32,502 bases of DNA from positions 1 to 32,502 of IMG/VR virus record IMGVR_UViG_3300031576_001279; one strand, written 5' to 3'. The notes below the pieces were generated by a model, which saw nothing but the letters and a program-made list of their open reading frames with translations, was not told the origin of the DNA and searched no databases. Source of the stretch: a virus. Position numbers and translations under genes: made by a program. Below, piece after piece: positions 24,307 to 31,665 of the stretch. How positions within the stretch are numbered: position 1 is the first letter of the stretch; every line of letters starts with the position of its first letter.

Positions 24307-24388
24307 GGTGGAAAAGATTTTTGTCGTTTTATTTGGCAATGTCAAATAATTGGACAATGTTTGCATCACAAAATTGTAAGGCAAGGTT
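24307..24388. promoter_or_regulatory. Lysis-lysogeny switch: early promoter with repressor-site candidates
   Basis: Between the repressor and the Ner-position gene lie two related words, TTGGCAATGT (24333-24342) and TTGGACAATGT (24350-24360). The second contains an ATTG-GA-CAAT near-palindrome at 24349-24358. A TTTG at 24332-24335 and AATGTTTG at 24356-24363 are separated by exactly 20 nt, close to the Bacteroidota -33/-7 pattern, and point right into the early operon. A weaker leftward TTTG/ATTATTTG pair overlaps. The repeats sit on the promoter, as operators should. Binding is inferred. Confidence 0.55.
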
Positions 24389-24574
24389 ATGAAGAAAAAA
24401 CGAGCAATCAAAAAGCAATTGAAGAGTGGCGACCTGATCACCATCTCAAAGATCAGTGGCCGCGACTACGATTACACTCGACAGGTGGTCAGCAAATTAC
24501 TCGACAGCGATGCAGTTTGGGAAGCGGCAGAAAAAGTAATTGAGTCCCGGAAACAACTTCTTCAACCCGCATAG
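24389..24574 (+). CDS. Small basic DNA-binding-like protein in the Ner/Cro position
   Basis: A 61-residue protein and the first gene of the early transcript. A Lys/Arg-rich start (MKKKRAIKKQLKSGD) is followed by a helix-turn-helix-like section (ITISKISGRDYDYTRQVVSK) and an amphipathic helix (WEAAEKVIESRKQLL). Mu ner and lambda cro occupy this place and shut off the repressor and early promoters. The sequence is not close enough to name. The ATG at 24389 lies 26 bp after the proposed -7 box. It is 14 bp from the transposase gene. Confidence 0.55.
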   Translation: MKKKRAIKKQLKSGDLITISKISGRDYDYTRQVVSKLLDSDAVWEAAEKVIESRKQLLQPA

Positions 24575-24588
24575 AAACCACACTCCCT

Positions 24589-26616
24589 ATGAAGCTGATC
24601 GGAAACCACCTCTACCTCACTTGGCAGGATGCGCTTGATGCAGGAATTCCTGAAGGAACATTGAAAGCTGCGAGTGTTCGTGGATCAAGATGTTGGAATA
24701 TAATTCCTGATCCAAATGACAAACGGTGCAAGCTGATTCAATACGATGCACTCCGGGATGAATACAAAGAGATGGTGGGCAATCTTCTCTGCAATGGAAA
24801 TGATCCGTACAAGTTCTTTGAAAATTCAAAGCTGCAGGAACTGCAGAAATCATCAGCAACAATATTTGATCAGATTGCTACTGATCCGGTTGAGCAACTT
24901 GAACTGAATAAATTATTTCCTGCGGACTTCGACAAAGCTGCTGCGATTGCTAAAGCATGTGGCGTTTGCAAATTCTACAATAACCTTCCTGCGAAGATCG
25001 ATGTGCTGAAAAAGTTTGGTTACAATTCGAAGAGCGCTCTGCTCACCTCATTAAGTGATTGGTGTAAAAAGAATCTCACCGATCTGTTCCCAAATAACCT
25101 TCGCAGATTTCAGGACAAGTTCGCTCAATACAAATCAGAAGGCTACCGCGCATTCATTTCAAAGAAGATCAGCAACGCGAATGCAACGAAGTTGGGCGAC
25201 ATGCAGAAACTAATCCTGCGTTCGTTCTATGCGCTTCCAAACAATTACGATATACAGCGTGTGGCGGATATGTTCAACAATGCCGTTGCAATCATCAACG
25301 CTGAGCGAAATGAAAAGTGGAAGGAGATCAGTTACTCTACTGCTTACAATTATCTGATGCTCCCGGAAGTGCAACAGCAAACATTGCTTTCGCGCAATGG
25401 CTTCGGTGCATGGAGAAATAATTACGATGCTTCGATTCAGCGCGAGCGCCCATCTGCACCAAATATTTTGTGGGTTGAAGACGGATGGAATTTCGAGTTG
25501 TATTACAACAACGAGAATGAGAGTGGCAAGAAAGATTTATGGCAGCGCACATCTGTAAGTATTATCCTCGATGCATTCAATGATACGATTGTCGGTTACG
25601 CAATCGGTGTGCGGGAAAATTCATTGGTGAAATATCTCGCTTGGAAAAATGCGATTGAAACAACCGGAGTGCTGCCTCGCGAAATCAAGATGGACAACTT
25701 CGCGAAGAAAGCGCTCGGAGATTTTTATACGAGCATCGCAAAGCATGTTCGTTTTGCTGCTGTAGGAAATGCTCGCGATAAAGTCATTGAACCATTCTTC
25801 GCCCGGTTCAACAATCAAATTCTCAAAGACTATCCGAATTGGAGTGGCAGCAACATCACTGCAAAACGCGATTCATCACATCCGAATCGTGAGCTACTGA
25901 TCCGCAATAAAAATTCTTTCCCGAATCAGCACGAAGTGATCGGACAAATAACTGAAGCGATCAATCGATGGAATACGCTAATCCGCAAGCGCGGAGTTCA
26001 TGCCGGAGAGAGTGTGCTTGACAAATGGGCGAATGCTGATCATAGCAACGACATCAAGCTGACACCACAAAAGCGTGTTGAAATTTTCGGTATCAATCAC
26101 AATTACAAAAACTCACTCACAAAGGAAGGACTCACAATCACAATTGACGGAGTGAGAAAAGTTTATCGCCTGTGGGATCATGAATTTATGAATCGCATTG
26201 GTGATCAATTCACCATTCGCTATTTACCGGGCAACACAGAAATGATCATGGCGACTGATTCAAAAAAGAACAAGTGGTTCGTTCCTGAGGAGGGCAAGGA
26301 AAAGATGGCGCTGTATGATCAGCAGGAAGGAGATCGCACCCGATTAAATGAGAAGCTGCTGTTTAAGAAAGATCACTTCGCGCTGATCCAATCAAAGAAC
26401 ACTGATGATTGGCACAGGCTGCAGCAGATGGCGCTCGCAAAATATGTGCTGCCTGACAATAGCGGAAACGCGAAGTATGCTTTGAATGCAGCAGAGCAAT
26501 TATCAAAAACATTGACGCACGCAACAACAGAGGATGAATTTGACGCTGATCTATTAGTGCCTGTAATTGCTGCATCAAAAAACAACGATGAGATCATTGA
26601 TGAATTCGATTACTAA
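24589..26616 (+). CDS. MuA-type DDE transposase
   Basis: A 675-residue protein. Residues 1-60 are a Mu-type end-binding start (YLTWQDALDAGIPEGTLKAA, then RGSRCWNIIPDP). The catalytic triad can be placed at Asp298 in NILWVEDGWNFELYY, Asp369 in REIKMDNFAKKAL and Glu401 in RDKVIEPFFARFNNQI, the last with the family K-x-IE-x-FF pattern. A beta-barrel-like domain follows (RKVYRLWDHEFMNRIGDQF), and the acidic C-terminus matches the MuB/ClpX-interaction tail of MuA. It catalyses replicative transposition of the prophage. It is followed by the MuB gene, as in Mu, after a 72-bp gap with a hairpin. Confidence 0.9.
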   Translation: MKLIGNHLYLTWQDALDAGIPEGTLKAASVRGSRCWNIIPDPNDKRCKLIQYDALRDEYKEMVGNLLCNGNDPYKFFENSKLQELQKSSATIFDQIATDPVEQLELNKLFPADFDKAAAIAKACGVCKFYNNLPAKIDVLKKFGYNSKSALLTSLSDWCKKNLTDLFPNNLRRFQDKFAQYKSEGYRAFISKKISNANATKLGDMQKLILRSFYALPNNYDIQRVADMFNNAVAIINAERNEKWKEISYSTAYNYLMLPEVQQQTLLSRNGFGAWRNNYDASIQRERPSAPNILWVEDGWNFELYYNNENESGKKDLWQRTSVSIILDAFNDTIVGYAIGVRENSLVKYLAWKNAIETTGVLPREIKMDNFAKKALGDFYTSIAKHVRFAAVGNARDKVIEPFFARFNNQILKDYPNWSGSNITAKRDSSHPNRELLIRNKNSFPNQHEVIGQITEAINRWNTLIRKRGVHAGESVLDKWANADHSNDIKLTPQKRVEIFGINHNYKNSLTKEGLTITIDGVRKVYRLWDHEFMNRIGDQFTIRYLPGNTEMIMATDSKKNKWFVPEEGKEKMALYDQQEGDRTRLNEKLLFKKDHFALIQSKNTDDWHRLQQMALAKYVLPDNSGNAKYALNAAEQLSKTLTHATTEDEFDADLLVPVIAASKNNDEIIDEFDY

Positions 26617-26630
26617 ATCATAAAAAGAAA

Positions 26631-26654
26631 GCGACATCGCTTGAACGATGCCGC
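26631..26654 (+). promoter_or_regulatory. Intercistronic hairpin between transposase and MuB-like genes
   Basis: GCGACATCG (26631-26639) pairs with CGATGCCGC (26646-26654) over 9 positions with one A-C mismatch around a CTTGAA loop. No T-run follows, so it does not look like an intrinsic terminator. It sits just upstream of the MuB-like start (26689) and could set the ratio of the two products by attenuation or mRNA processing. Confidence 0.35.
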
Positions 26655-26688
26655 CTCCATTAAATCACTTAAATACAAACGCAAAACT

Positions 26689-27561
26689 ATGTTAAGCAAA
26701 GAAGACAAACAAAAAATTGCAGATGCGCTCCGAATGAAAATGGACACAGAGAAACTGAGTCAGAAAGTTGTGGAGCGTGCATCAGGAGTTTCACTCACCA
26801 ATGTCAATCACATCTTCAACGGCAAGTGGTATGACAAAGTGATTGGAGACATTCAGTGGATTCGTATTGCTGAATGGTTAGGCATTGCACTGGAAGGTGA
26901 ATCGTGGGTTTTGGTGAACACGAAAAACTTTAAGCGGATCACCAACATGTGTGTTGATGCGCAACGCAACGGCATCATGTATATGATCAGCGGGAAGCAA
27001 GGAAGCGGGAAGTCCGCAAGCTTGCGCAACCACACCCGGAACAATTCTGCAAACACATTTTACATCGAGTGCCATGCGCATTGGGGCAAAAAAGATTTCC
27101 TGAACGAATTGAAAAAACGTTTGGGATTGGATGTGACACCGGAAAGCATCAACGATATGGTGACAGCCATCGTGAACTTCCTGAAGAAAACAATCAAGCC
27201 GCTCGTGATCATTGATGAAGCGGACGAATTGAAGGAAGGTGTTTTCGGATTCATCAAGTCACTCTACAATTTACTTGATGAGCATTGCGGCTTCATCATT
27301 TGCGGAGGATTGCATTTGCGCAAACGCATGGACAAAGGTGTGAAGTTGGCGAAGCAATCTTACTGCGAAATCTTTTCCCGCTGTGGCGGTGAGATGCGCG
27401 GAATGCATGAGATCACTGAAGGTGAAATTGAAGCCATCTGCAAAGCGAACGGTTTAATCGAAGGGCCGGATGTACAGGAAGTGATCAATAGTGCAAACAA
27501 CGATTTGCGCAGAGTAGAAAGAAGAATTCATTCCATCAAGCTTTTAAAACAAGTTGCATAA
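26689..27561 (+). CDS. MuB-like AAA+ transposition ATPase
   Basis: A 290-residue protein. An N-terminal XRE-like helix-turn-helix (QKVVERASGVSLTNVNHIFN, residues 25-44), as in Mu B, precedes an AAA+ core with Walker A SGKQGSGKSA (101-110) and Walker B LVIIDEADEL (172-181), then IICGGLHLRKRM as sensor region. The C-terminus has INSANNDLRRVERRI, the sensor-II-type helix. MuB binds target DNA, activates the transposase and gives target immunity. The start at ATG 26689 is used rather than the TTG at 26641, which lies in the hairpin. The next gene begins 2 bp after the stop. Confidence 0.85.
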   Translation: MLSKEDKQKIADALRMKMDTEKLSQKVVERASGVSLTNVNHIFNGKWYDKVIGDIQWIRIAEWLGIALEGESWVLVNTKNFKRITNMCVDAQRNGIMYMISGKQGSGKSASLRNHTRNNSANTFYIECHAHWGKKDFLNELKKRLGLDVTPESINDMVTAIVNFLKKTIKPLVIIDEADELKEGVFGFIKSLYNLLDEHCGFIICGGLHLRKRMDKGVKLAKQSYCEIFSRCGGEMRGMHEITEGEIEAICKANGLIEGPDVQEVINSANNDLRRVERRIHSIKLLKQVA

Positions 27562-27563
27562 TC

Positions 27564-27974
27564 ATGGTACTAACCTTAAATCACAAACACGCGATACGCC
27601 TTGCGCTGTCGCAGAATGCAGAGAAGATCAAAGCAGCACGCATTGATCAACTGAAGGCGATGATTGACCGGATGCTGAAGGAAACAAAGGGATTTGATTT
27701 AATGAGTGACATCAATCTCTATGCGATGGCATACGAGTTCTGCATCAGCCTGATCAACGACAAAGTGTACGTTGAGAAAGCAGGAAGAGAATTGTCAATG
27801 CTCGACATCGATCAGGAGTTGATCCTGATCCGCGCTGAGAAAGCTGCGCTGTGGATTTACATTCTTCATGCTGATCGCGATGATGCTGAATTCAAATCAA
27901 GCTGTGATCGCTACAAAGAGTTGGTTGCTAATGATGACTATTTAGAGAAACGCAAAAACATCATCGCAGCATGA
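27564..27974 (+). CDS. Early-operon protein of unknown function
   Basis: A 136-residue, mostly helical protein that follows the MuB-like gene by 2 bp. Long charged helices are visible (IKAARIDQLKAMIDRMLKET, then ELILIRAEKAALWIYILHAD). It has no membrane segment, Cys motif or recognised enzyme signature. Mu has small kil/arm-type genes here, but this one is larger and I do not recognise it. It overlaps the next gene by 4 bp (ATGA), so it belongs to the coupled early chain. Confidence 0.55.
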   Translation: MVLTLNHKHAIRLALSQNAEKIKAARIDQLKAMIDRMLKETKGFDLMSDINLYAMAYEFCISLINDKVYVEKAGRELSMLDIDQELILIRAEKAALWIYILHADRDDAEFKSSCDRYKELVANDDYLEKRKNIIAA

Positions 27975-28168
27975 ACTACGAAATAGAAATTCCGAAGTTG
28001 CTGAATCAACTCGCTGAAGCAATTGATAGCGGAGACAAGGGACGAATTATCGAATGCTATGATGTACTTGAAATTCTACCTGTCAATTGGAATAAAGACG
28101 TTGACAGGAACGATGCGAATCGCTATGACAAACTGATTGGAAAAGCAAATGACGTTCTCTATTCATGA
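27971..28168 (+). CDS. Small early protein, paralogue of the gene at 29437
   Basis: A 65-residue acidic protein. It aligns with the 67-residue product at 29437-29640 through a shared pattern: hydrophobic pair, L..AI...D...I, then a W...V....A..Y..L...AN..L.YS ending. In this copy the end reads WNKDVDRNDANRYDKLIGKA and NDVLYS. Function unknown; two copies in one operon suggest a small adaptor or inhibitor. It overlaps both neighbours by 4 bp. Confidence 0.55.
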   Translation: MNYEIEIPKLLNQLAEAIDSGDKGRIIECYDVLEILPVNWNKDVDRNDANRYDKLIGKANDVLYS

Positions 28169-28527
28169 ATCATTCTGAGACCATACAAAAGCTTCAACTG
28201 CATTGCGGGCCGAACGCCCACCCGGTGATGAAAGTCACCGGGCTGCGCGAGGATCAACTGTCAGAGATCATTCTCTACGCAGGGCTGCAATTCATTGCGG
28301 AGTTTGAACCGGGAGTTGCTGATCGCATGGCGAAGAGCGCACCGTTTTGGAGTTGGTTCAAAATGTATTGGTACTCGCTCGATGCTGAATTCGTGAAGGT
28401 GTATCACAACATCAAAGTGAGTGCTGACTTCTACAAGGATCATCATCTCGAAAGATTGCGTGTGGTGTATCCTGATCGATGCACGTTGATCGCCATTAAG
28501 AAATCACTGAAGGAGGTATCATGCTGA
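28165..28527 (+). CDS. Early-operon protein of unknown function
   Basis: A 120-residue protein with an aromatic-rich core (APFWSWFKMYWYSLDAEFVK, about residues 59-78) and charged ends. No membrane segment or known motif is visible. It ends in KKSLKEVSC and overlaps the next gene by 7 bp; the AGGAGG Shine-Dalgarno of that gene lies inside its last codons. It is part of the tightly packed run between MuB and Gam. Confidence 0.5.
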   Translation: MNHSETIQKLQLHCGPNAHPVMKVTGLREDQLSEIILYAGLQFIAEFEPGVADRMAKSAPFWSWFKMYWYSLDAEFVKVYHNIKVSADFYKDHHLERLRVVYPDRCTLIAIKKSLKEVSC

Positions 28528-28895
28528 CCATTGAACACTATATCAGGAAGAAGCCAGTGACGAAGAAAGTAACGGTGGATCAGTTCTTCGAGATCATCAT
28601 GATCATGGAGGAAGTTGAGCGCTGCATGAAACGCCTTCCGCTTGTTGCGGTGAAAAATAAAATGTACTACGTGCAGCAGTACGCTTGTCTCCGCAGATGG
28701 AACAAGCGATACGTTGACAAAGCATTCGAACCCGGAGTGAAAACAAAAACAACTCTGCGATGGGAACATGATGAAGCAATGGTTTTCGTTGACGTTATTC
28801 AAGTTCCTGCAGTACAAAAGATCATACAGGCATCACCACTCGCATCGGTGTTGATGAATGAAATCATTGATGCACTTACAAAACAATATTCATAA
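28521..28895 (+). CDS. Early-operon protein of unknown function
   Basis: A 124-residue protein. The start ATG 28521 has a strong AGGAGG at 28511-28516, one of only a few clear Shine-Dalgarno boxes here. The N-terminal half has an acidic-hydrophobic helix (VDQFFEIIMIMEEVERCMKR). Then come YYVQQYACLRRWNKRYVDKA and, near the C-terminus, ASPLASVLMNEIIDALTKQY. No recognised family. It lies 20 bp upstream of Gam. Confidence 0.5.
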   Translation: MLTIEHYIRKKPVTKKVTVDQFFEIIMIMEEVERCMKRLPLVAVKNKMYYVQQYACLRRWNKRYVDKAFEPGVKTKTTLRWEHDEAMVFVDVIQVPAVQKIIQASPLASVLMNEIIDALTKQYS

Positions 28896-28915
28896 ACATT
28901 TAAAACGCTTTTAAC

Positions 28916-29440
28916 ATGGCAACAAAACGAGAAAAAAAAGTGGTGATCAAGAATGTGTCACCACAACAGGCGGATGAAGCAATGGGCAAATATGCCGTTG
29001 CGGATGCGCAGATTGAAAAGACTACTGCAACAATGGATTTAGAAATTGCTGCAATCAGAGAGAAACACTCTGAGAAATTAGACAAGCTGACGAGTGAGCG
29101 CGATGATCAATTCGACATCATTCACAAGTATTATGAAGAGCATCCCGAAGCATTTGGTGAAAAGAAATCTCTTGAAGTCACTCATGGCAGAGTGGGATTC
29201 AGAACCGGAACACCGAAGCTGAAACTGATCAAAGGTTTCACTTGGGCAAGTGTAACGAACCTTCTTAAATCATTTCTTCCTGACTACGTGCGCACGGTTG
29301 ATGAACCATCAAAGGAGAAACTCCTTGCTGATCGCAACGATGCTGCAGTGAACAAGAAGTTTGAGAAATGCGGAATCACCGTTGATCAGGATGAAACATT
29401 TTTCATTGAACTGAAAAAAGAAGAAGCTGCGGTAGCATGA
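28916..29440 (+). CDS. gam: Host-nuclease inhibitor Gam
   Basis: A 174-residue protein, the same length as Mu Gam. A helical start with ATMDLEIAAIREKHSEKLDK and a coiled coil precede YYEEHPEAFGEKKSLEVTHG (about residues 78-97) and VGFRTGTPKLKLIKGFTWA, the signature of the Mu Gam family. The C-terminus carries FEKCGITVDQDETFFIELKK. Gam binds ends of double-stranded DNA like eukaryotic Ku and blocks exonucleases, protecting transposition intermediates. As in Mu it lies after B and a few small genes. It overlaps the next gene by 4 bp. Confidence 0.9.
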   Translation: MATKREKKVVIKNVSPQQADEAMGKYAVADAQIEKTTATMDLEIAAIREKHSEKLDKLTSERDDQFDIIHKYYEEHPEAFGEKKSLEVTHGRVGFRTGTPKLKLIKGFTWASVTNLLKSFLPDYVRTVDEPSKEKLLADRNDAAVNKKFEKCGITVDQDETFFIELKKEEAAVA

Positions 29441-29640
29441 AATATCTAAGAGTAAAGCCGGGCAACATCATTAAGAAACTGGAGCGCGCAATAAAACGTC
29501 ACGATGTTGATTTGATTCTGCGAGCGACAGAAGAAAGTTACTCATCTGATATTGATTGGGCGCGTCATGTTACTGATGCGGCTGCTCGCAAGTACACGGA
29601 GTTGATGCATCAAGCGAATCTAATTCTCGCGTACTCATGA
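29437..29640 (+). CDS. Small early protein, paralogue of the gene at 27971
   Basis: A 67-residue basic protein. It shares with the 27971-28168 product the L..AI...D...I pattern and a W...V....A..Y..L...AN..L.YS ending (here DIDWARHVTDAAARKYTELM, QANLILAYS). The N-terminus MKYLRVKPGNIIKKLERAI is more basic than that of its paralogue. It is coupled to Gam by an ATGA overlap and is the last gene before the tRNA. Function unknown. Confidence 0.55.
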   Translation: MKYLRVKPGNIIKKLERAIKRHDVDLILRATEESYSSDIDWARHVTDAAARKYTELMHQANLILAYS

Positions 29641-29708
29641 TCGTTCTTTTCATGGTTACTTATTTATTAAGGAACACGGGCGCACCCGGTGTCAATCAGG
29701 GTGCAGAA

Positions 29709-29781
29709 TGCGGGATGGAGCAGTTGGTAGCTCGTCACACTCATAATGTGAAGGTCACAGGTTCGAGTCCTGTTCCCGCTA
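29709..29781 (+). tRNA. tRNA with CAU anticodon, initiator-like (tRNA-Met family)
   Basis: A full cloverleaf can be drawn. The acceptor arm is 29709-29715 with 29774-29780, leaving position 1-72 as a U-U mismatch. The D stem is GAGC/GCTC, the anticodon stem TCACA/TGTGA, the loop CTCATAA with CAT at 29742-29744, the T stem ACAGG/CCTGT, and A73 the discriminator at 29781. The encoded 3' end is CGA, not CCA, so CCA must be added. The 1-72 mismatch and A11-U24 pair are initiator traits. The anticodon stem lacks the three consecutive G-C pairs of true initiators. Charging with Met is likely; lysidine-modified Ile is a remote alternative. Confidence 0.85.
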
Positions 29782-29785
29782 CGAA

Positions 29786-30013
29786 ATGAATATTCTGAAA
29801 ACATTGAAGCGCATGAAGCGCGATGTACCGGAGTTGGATGTCAATTATTATTTGTCTCGATACAATGCGTATCCGTCAATGAAATGGTTTCTGCCAACGA
29901 ATGATGGTGATCAGGATTTTCAAATCTGCAATGAGTTATTCGAGCGCGGAGCGATGGAAAGAAAACCTGTATTGAAAGGACAATCTCTCATTGTGTACTT
30001 CAAAAAAATTTAG
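29786..30013 (+). CDS. Small early protein after the tRNA
   Basis: A 75-residue protein that starts 5 bp after the tRNA. It reads MNILKTLKRMKRDVPELDVN, then an aromatic middle (YYLSRYNAYPSMKWFLP) and a basic end (SLIVYFKKI). The layout, a charged helix followed by a small aromatic domain with strands, gives no family match that I recognise. It is co-oriented with the early genes, and its stop is 21 bp before the next small gene. Confidence 0.5.
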   Translation: MNILKTLKRMKRDVPELDVNYYLSRYNAYPSMKWFLPTNDGDQDFQICNELFERGAMERKPVLKGQSLIVYFKKI

Positions 30014-30033
30014 CTGATGAAAAATCTTGCAAC

Positions 30034-30213
30034 ATGCATAATACAAATTACCCCCCCCGTTCGCGGGGTGTTGGAGAAATCAATCGCGAGTTTGTCGACT
30101 GTCTCAAACTCATTCAGGAGTTCGATGGGAAAAGCGGAACACGCGAATGGCTCGAAGCAAAAAAGAAACGGCTCGCTGAAGAATTGTACAACGCAATCAG
30201 GAATGCAAAATGA
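30034..30213 (+). CDS. Small early gene (59 codons) with a C8 tract in its 5' end
   Basis: ATG 30034 opens a 59-residue product beginning MHNTNYPPRSRGVGEINREF. It continues with KLIQEFDGKSGTREWLEAKK and ends ELYNAIRNAK, and codon use and composition are like the neighbours'. Its TGA overlaps the next ATG by 4 bp (30210-30213), the coupling seen throughout the operon. An eight-C run (30051-30058) and a short hairpin with a TTCG loop (30055-30068) fall in codons 6-12. The longer frame covering 30017-30388 is rejected in its favour. Confidence 0.6.
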   Translation: MHNTNYPPRSRGVGEINREFVDCLKLIQEFDGKSGTREWLEAKKKRLAEELYNAIRNAK

Positions 30214-30860
30214 ATTACAACGAGTTCAGAATATTTCAACGCACAATGGACGAAGCCGGGCTGATCAGCTTCATCAACCGGATAGGAGCAGGGAAATTTC
30301 TGATGTACGAAGTGCAACTGAATGGAGAATTAAAACGCAGCTACAAACAGCGCAGGAGCGCGAAGAAATATTTGATCAGAATTTTTAACCACTTAAATCG
30401 AACACACATGAATGGAGTAGAACTCATTGCGCAAGAGCGCAAGGAACAAATTGAAAAACACGGTCGCACAGTCGAGCGTGATGTAATTGAAAATGCTCAC
30501 TACGAATTATCAGGAGGCGCAGTTCAACTTCTCGGTCTTAACGGACAGAAGCCGCAAGATTGGGATGCAGCGATATGGGAACGTATGGTTGGCAAATCGT
30601 TGAAAGAACGATTGATCATCGCGGGTGCATTGATCGCTGCAGAGATTGATCGTATGCAAGCAATTGAAGGAGAACCACAGCAAGCTGATCAACCATTTGA
30701 AAGACGTGACGAAGGAAAGGAGGGACTTGAAGTTCGATTCGGCAAGGAAAGAACTTGTACAGAATGCGGTCATGATTTACCGAGTTACAATTTCAACAGT
30801 GAGAATGATGTGTGCTATATGTGTGAAGACAAGCAACCAAAGGGAGGGAGAGAGGTATGA
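30210..30860 (+). CDS. Two-part early protein with a C-terminal zinc ribbon
   Basis: A 216-residue ORF. Residues 1-65 form one small basic domain (YNEFRIFQRTMDEAGLISFI, then LKRSYKQRRSAKKYL). From Met67 (ATG 30408) a different module starts: MNGVELIAQERKEQIEKHGR, then IIAGALIAAEIDRMQ, a sequence common in Bacteroidota phages as a free protein. The C-terminus has Cys183, Cys186, Cys202 and Cys205 in a CxxC-15-CxxC zinc ribbon. Bases 30381-30407 look like a former intergenic leader read through in frame, so the two modules may be translated separately or be a recent fusion. Confidence 0.6.
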   Translation: MNYNEFRIFQRTMDEAGLISFINRIGAGKFLMYEVQLNGELKRSYKQRRSAKKYLIRIFNHLNRTHMNGVELIAQERKEQIEKHGRTVERDVIENAHYELSGGAVQLLGLNGQKPQDWDAAIWERMVGKSLKERLIIAGALIAAEIDRMQAIEGEPQQADQPFERRDEGKEGLEVRFGKERTCTECGHDLPSYNFNSENDVCYMCEDKQPKGGREV

Positions 30861-31234
30861 GTAAAGCAACCACCACCACTTTACCCAAAGTGAGTCTGTC
30901 AATTCGTTGGCGTGAATTGTTTGGTAACACCATACATGAAACGAGCAAAGAGATTCGTAGAGCTCGATGGGATGAGTGGAAATCCATCGGAAACAAATCC
31001 GGTGGACGCGCGAGACAAATGGTCAACTATTGGTCACGCGACAATGTAGAAGAAACCTGTTCCGGCTGTAAACATCGTGATGGTGATTGGTGTAAGCTGC
31101 AGGGATTACCTTGTAATGTGAATCCGATTTTGACTTTCGATAATAACCTTATCGGAATGGCATGTATGGGTGTAGGTTATGAGGGAGAATCAAAACGTAA
31201 CTCGACAGTAACTAACAAGGAGGTAACACAATGA
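30857..31234 (+). CDS. Cys-rich early protein
   Basis: A 125-residue protein. After a Thr-rich start, a basic segment RELFGNTIHETSKEIRRARW leads to a Cys cluster: C68, C71, C79, C86 and C103 (CSGCKHRDGDWCKLQGLPCN, then GMACMG). The spacing could hold zinc or another metal, although the pattern matches no ribbon I can name. G-rich bases upstream of ATG 30857 (GGGAGGGAGAGG) may serve as ribosome-binding site. It overlaps both neighbours by 4 bp. A nucleic-acid-binding role is possible but unproven. Confidence 0.5.
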   Translation: MSKATTTTLPKVSLSIRWRELFGNTIHETSKEIRRARWDEWKSIGNKSGGRARQMVNYWSRDNVEETCSGCKHRDGDWCKLQGLPCNVNPILTFDNNLIGMACMGVGYEGESKRNSTVTNKEVTQ

Positions 31235-31647
31235 AAGCACTATCAATGCATCAACCTTGGGCGCAAATGATTCTCGATGGTGTAAAGACTATTGAAACAC
31301 GCAAGTGGTCAACTAACTATCGTGGTGAAATTCTCATCTGCGCATCGAAGCAATTTGACTTTGCGATTCCACTATCAACGCAACGAATTCTTCATGATGA
31401 GAAGAATCACTACAACATCAGCTTTCTTTTTCCGATTGGTGTGACATTGTGTATTGCAGATTTGGTTGATTGCAGAAAGATGACTCACGAAGACGAAACG
31501 GAAGCGTGCATTGAAGTTTATCCAAAAGCACATTCACTGATCCTTCAGAATGTGCGCAGGGTGAGACAACTCGAACTACCTAAAGAAATCAAATGGCGAT
31601 TGGGATTATTCCCTGTGCCTGATGAATTTGTCAAGCAATTACTTTAA
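31231..31647 (+). CDS. ASCH-domain protein
   Basis: A 138-residue protein. The N-terminus has the ASCH/PUA-like signature SMHQPWAQMILDGVKTIETR, then KWSTNYRGEILICASKQFD. The strand FPIGVTLCIADLVDCRKMT follows, and the fold closes with LGLFPVP. ASCH domains bind RNA or modified nucleotides and are found in phages and in nucleic-acid-modification systems. A strong AAGGAGG lies 9 bp before the ATG, and the start overlaps the upstream stop (ATGA). Here it could bind host RNA or modified bases; no enzymatic residue set is clear enough to claim catalysis. Confidence 0.8.
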   Translation: MKALSMHQPWAQMILDGVKTIETRKWSTNYRGEILICASKQFDFAIPLSTQRILHDEKNHYNISFLFPIGVTLCIADLVDCRKMTHEDETEACIEVYPKAHSLILQNVRRVRQLELPKEIKWRLGLFPVPDEFVKQLL

Positions 31648-31665
31648 TTAAAAACAATTACAACA

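Noticed and set aside
24307-24444. Forty-six extra N-terminal residues on the repressor
   Set aside because: They translate through the operator and early promoter and the start of the next gene. The HTH domain begins properly at ATG 24306.
30017-30388. A 123-codon plus-strand frame over the poly-C tract
   Set aside because: It runs through the start of the 30210 gene in another frame and has Ser/Gln/Asn-heavy, unstructured composition. The 59-codon frame at 30034-30213 has phage-like composition and an ATGA overlap with its neighbour.
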